Origin: Hyphomicrobiales bacterium
Lineage (GTDB): Bacteria; Pseudomonadota; Alphaproteobacteria; Rhizobiales; JAJFHB01
Direction of reading: 5' to 3'
Assembly: GCA_021775755.1 (NCBI GenBank)
Contig: JAJFHE010000050.1
Location: 248,001-312,000, forward strand
Length of the DNA stretch: 64,000 bases
The stretch's first letter is position 1; each line of letters starts with the position of its first letter. The translations under genes and the position numbers were made by a program. Positions 61,321-64,000 of the stretch are shown piece after piece. Below the pieces are notes generated by a model. The model saw only the letters and a list, made by a program, of their open reading frames with translations. It did not search any database and was not told the DNA's origin.

Positions 61321-62895
61321 ATGACAGGTTACACCGGAGAATTGCCGCCGAAGGCGTTCAACATGGCACGTTACTGCCTTGGAGCGTCCCGCATTCGGCC
61401 GCCGGAAAAGGTAGCGCTTCGGGTGGTGCGCTCCCTGGACGGCGAACTGGCGGATGAAGTGTGGACTTACGGCGGGCTTGAAACGGCAATTCTCTCGATT
61501 GCCGCCGGTTTGCGTTCGCTCAACCTTGCCAAGGGATCGCGGGTCTTCATCCGCATGGGCAACAGCGTCGACTATGCGCTGTATTTCTTTGGCGCGATTG
61601 CGGCGGGCCTCGTTCCCATTCCCGCATCTTCCCAGCTTTCCGCTGATGAAGTCGGGTTCATTCTGAATGACAGCGAAACCGCCGTACTCATTCACTCCGG
61701 CAACCTGTCTCTGCCCCCGTTGCCGCCGGGAATACGCTGCCTCGGCCCCGATGAGGCGCAAGCATTGCGAAATTTTCCGCCCGGCGGTTACGACGACACA
61801 CACGCCGACGACCCGGCATTTTTGATCTACACGTCCGGGACATCAGGTCGCCCCAAGGGCGTCCTGCATGCGCAACGGGTCGTGTGGGGCCGGCGGCCGA
61901 TGTATGAAGGCTGGTACGGGTTGACACACAACGATGTCGTTCTCCATACGGGCGCCTTCAACTGGACCTACACGCTCGGCGTCGGCATGTTCGACCCTTG
62001 GGCCAACGGTGCCTCTACCGTGCTCTATACGGGAGAAAGGGACATATCGGTGTGGCCTCACCTGATGGCGACAAGTGGAGCTACATTTTTTGCATCCGTC
62101 CCCACACTTTATCGCCAACTCTTAAAGTACGGTGATATCACAACTGATACCGTCGCGACGCTTCGGCACGGGCTCGTTGCCGGGGAGCCCCTGCCCCGTC
62201 CCGTGGCGGAGGAATGGCACCGACGAACCGGCCTTGGCCTCTATGAAGCTCTCGGGATGAGCGAGGTCTCCACCTATATCTCCAGCTCGCCGAGCGTGCC
62301 GGTCAGGGCCGGTTCGCCGGGCCGTGCACAGCCCGGGCGGTGTGTCGGCATTTTGCCGGCCGAAGACGACAGCACGACGCCCTGCGAGCCCGGCACGACC
62401 GGCCTCGTGTGCGTCCATCGCAGCGACCCCGGACTGATGCTCGGTTACTGGAATCGCCCTGAAGAGGATGCCATCGTTTATCGTGGAGACTGGTTCTGCG
62501 GCGGCGATATGGGGTTCATGGATGACGACGGCTATATCTGGTTTGAAGGCCGCAATGACGATGTCATGAATGCCATGGGCTACAGGGTCTCCCCCGTCGA
62601 GGTGGAAAACGTCCTGATCCAACACGCTGCCGTCGCCGAAGTCGCGGTAACGGATGTACAGGTACGCCCGGACGTTACCATCATCGCCGCCTTCGTAGTC
62701 ACGGCGGATGGCGCTCCCGATGTTGACGATGACGCGCTTTTGAGCTTCGCCGGCGAGCATCTCGCGGGTTACAAGCTGCCCCGCGCGGTCTATCGCGTGG
62801 ATGCCCTGCCGCGCACGGGCAACGGCAAAGTCAAAAGGCGCGATTTAGCAGCACTCGTCGCCCCCGCCGGTACTCGCTCAAATACGGGTTCTTAA
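61321..62895 (+). CDS. AMP-dependent ligase (benzoate-CoA ligase-like)
   Basis: 524 residues. LIYTSGTSGRPKGVLHAQ (phosphate loop), LGLYEALGMSEVSTY (adenine motif), FCGGDMGFMDDDGYIWFEGRNDDVMNAMGYRVSPVEVENVL and the final catalytic Lys in RTGNGKVKRRDLA are all in place. The order of motifs and the YRVSPVEVEN form resemble benzoate- and other aromatic or short-chain acyl-CoA ligases. It is immediately downstream of the degenerate ligase-like gene and probably cotranscribed. Substrate unknown. Confidence 0.88.
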   Translation: MTGYTGELPPKAFNMARYCLGASRIRPPEKVALRVVRSLDGELADEVWTYGGLETAILSIAAGLRSLNLAKGSRVFIRMGNSVDYALYFFGAIAAGLVPIPASSQLSADEVGFILNDSETAVLIHSGNLSLPPLPPGIRCLGPDEAQALRNFPPGGYDDTHADDPAFLIYTSGTSGRPKGVLHAQRVVWGRRPMYEGWYGLTHNDVVLHTGAFNWTYTLGVGMFDPWANGASTVLYTGERDISVWPHLMATSGATFFASVPTLYRQLLKYGDITTDTVATLRHGLVAGEPLPRPVAEEWHRRTGLGLYEALGMSEVSTYISSSPSVPVRAGSPGRAQPGRCVGILPAEDDSTTPCEPGTTGLVCVHRSDPGLMLGYWNRPEEDAIVYRGDWFCGGDMGFMDDDGYIWFEGRNDDVMNAMGYRVSPVEVENVLIQHAAVAEVAVTDVQVRPDVTIIAAFVVTADGAPDVDDDALLSFAGEHLAGYKLPRAVYRVDALPRTGNGKVKRRDLAALVAPAGTRSNTGS

Positions 62896-63000
62896 CAGTC
62901 CCTTTACTGTGATCTCTGTACAAATTGTACCCAGATTCACTCGCATTCGGTCGGCATGCATCATGCAGCCGGCGATTGGGCGATGGGGGAGATCAGTTCA

Positions 63001-64000
63001 ATGCCAAACACCGCACAGGTGCTCATCGTATCCAGTGAGGACACCGATGATCGAAGCCATCTGTCGGAGCTGCTTTCATCGCGTGGCTTCACCAGTGCAG
63101 ACACGTCGCTCATCTCGTGTGGCGTCGCGCTGGATCAGGGTGCGCGTCCGGATGTGATCATCCTCGACCTGCTCGCAGAGACCGCCCGCAAGGCCACGGA
63201 CGACTTCGTCGACTTTGCCCGCAAGGTGAAAGCGCACGAAACAACCCGGCAGCTGCCGGTCATCGTCGTCAAACCCTATGCGATTGGCGGAGACGTCTCC
63301 AACGGGTCGTTTGAAGACGCATCCGTCGACGAGATCCTGAGTGGCCCTTTGAATGAACTGCAGCTGTGCGGCCGGGTAAACTCGCTGGTCCGCCTCAATA
63401 CAATGCATGAGGAACTGGTGCGGCGGCTCAACACGTCGGCCAAATACGGCATCGACGCGCCCACAATCGAGGCGCCGCCCACAAGCGTCGAAGATGCGAC
63501 CATTCTGGTGGTCGGCGCGACCGAGACATTTCCGGTCATCGAAAAGGCCCTGTGCTCGCATGCAGCCCTTGTCGGTGCGTTGACGACCGCGACGGCTCTC
63601 GACTACCTGTCGCGGCGGAGTTTCGACGCCGTAATTGTCGATGTGGACGGCAATGCGGGCCAGTATCTCGACATGTGCCGTGCGATCCGGCGCAATTCGA
63701 GGTTGTTCAACATCCCCATCGTACTGCTGTCCCCTCTCAAGGATCTGAGCGACCCCGATGCCGTGTTCGCGGAAGGCGTCAGCGATATCATTACCAAGCC
63801 GGTACACCAGGACGAGCTTGAACGGCGTGTCGGCGTGCTGGTCCGGGAGCTTCGGTTCCGGGATTCCTTGCGCGCCATCTACAAGCAGGCTCGCCATATG
63901 GCGACGAGCGACGGCCTTACCGGTCTCTACAGCCGTGGCTTCTTTCTGGAACACCTGCGCGGCATGATCGAAGACATGCAGCGGCGCGGACGCTCGTTCT
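63001..64000 (+). CDS. pleD: PleD-like response regulator, diguanylate cyclase (partial, 3' end outside window)
   Basis: The first 333 residues are present. Two receiver domains are visible: QVLIVSSEDTDDRSHLSELL with DVIILDLLAE (about 7-120), and ATILVVGATETFPVIEKAL with FDAVIVDVDGNAG, then IPIVLLSPLKDLSDPDAVFAEGVSDIITKPVHQDEL (about 162-280). A linker RFRDSLRAIYKQARHMATSDGLTGLYSRGFF marks the start of a GGDEF domain. This is the PleD layout: two receivers plus a diguanylate cyclase that makes cyclic di-GMP during the cell cycle. The GGGGAG site ten bases upstream supports the ATG at 63001. The catalytic GGDEF itself lies beyond the window. Confidence 0.92.
   Translation, partial: MPNTAQVLIVSSEDTDDRSHLSELLSSRGFTSADTSLISCGVALDQGARPDVIILDLLAETARKATDDFVDFARKVKAHETTRQLPVIVVKPYAIGGDVSNGSFEDASVDEILSGPLNELQLCGRVNSLVRLNTMHEELVRRLNTSAKYGIDAPTIEAPPTSVEDATILVVGATETFPVIEKALCSHAALVGALTTATALDYLSRRSFDAVIVDVDGNAGQYLDMCRAIRRNSRLFNIPIVLLSPLKDLSDPDAVFAEGVSDIITKPVHQDELERRVGVLVRELRFRDSLRAIYKQARHMATSDGLTGLYSRGFFLEHLRGMIEDMQRRGRSF

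Noticed and set aside
1-64000. CRISPR arrays, insertion sequences, att sites or rRNA genes
   Set aside because: No regularly spaced repeats, transposase or integrase genes or rRNA sequence were seen; lysin-type genes alone do not make a prophage.

Overview
The window looks like a chromosomal segment of an alphaproteobacterium, most likely from the Hyphomicrobiales (Rhizobiales) or a close marine relative. The evidence is the order rlpA - D,D-carboxypeptidase - tmk - holB, the sulfur operon cysG - DUF2849 - cysI - DUF934 - cysH, a beta-methylmalyl-CoA lyase of the ethylmalonyl-CoA pathway type, HspQ, a PleD-like regulator, a TTAA-N7-TTAA (CtrA-type) box and moderately high GC. I cannot name the genus. 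I see no rRNA, CRISPR array, insertion sequence or intact prophage. There is one tRNA (Ser, anticodon TGA).

Layout. 1-3.5 kb (minus): holB (cut by the edge), tmk, a penicillin-binding-protein carboxypeptidase and the lipoprotein RlpA. 3.7-10.6 kb: MmgE/PrpD, a Sel1-repeat secreted protein, an acyl-CoA synthetase, then a class II aldolase, an NAD-dependent epimerase-like protein and a TenA protein on one strand. 10.7-14.4 kb: a 1243-residue exported protein with an N-terminal peptidoglycan-binding-like segment, many WD40 blades, a caspase-like protease domain and an SH3-like end. 14.5-19.9 kb: tRNA-Ser, a small sulfotransferase, small exported or membrane proteins, yajQ, an enoyl-CoA hydratase, an isochorismatase-family hydrolase and a CAP-domain protein. 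19.9-23.9 kb: a DUF2235 phospholipase-like membrane protein beside a two-catalytic-domain peptidoglycan hydrolase whose membrane tail has its own strong internal start. 24-28.7 kb: a TPR-sulfotransferase, a DddP-family (DMSP lyase-like) M24 protein, an HD-domain oxygenase-like protein and an XRE-cupin regulator.

28.7-35 kb is the sulfur block: the XRE-cupin gene faces the cysG-DUF2849-cysI-DUF934-cysH operon, followed by a rhodanese-metZ operon on the other strand. Related 16-bp inverted repeats of form GTTC-N8-GAAC occur three times between the regulator and cysG and once before rhodanese-metZ, which suggests one local sulfur regulon. 35-44 kb: an FAD/GcvT demethylating dehydrogenase, FkbM methyltransferase, Kbp (BON-LysM), 1-Cys peroxiredoxin, copper amine oxidase, GST and a DUF1326/DUF2182 pair. 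44-50 kb: PaaG-like isomerase, UbiH-like hydroxylase, CaiB/BaiF CoA-transferase, auxin-efflux-type carrier, malyl-CoA lyase and hspQ. 50-63 kb: an acyl-CoA-related area with a MaoC-like protein lacking the expected His, three intact adenylating ligases and one degenerate ligase-like protein, interleaved with an unrecognised P-loop kinase-like protein, a Tat-exported agmatine-deiminase-family enzyme and an orphan family 5 solute-binding protein. The window ends inside a PleD-like REC-REC-GGDEF gene.

The parts most worth following up are the shared sulfur operator, the DddP-like protein whose ligand spacing matches the DMSP lyase family, the DUF2235/lysin pair with its nested start, the exported WD40-caspase protein, the shortened CysG and the degenerate ligase-like protein.
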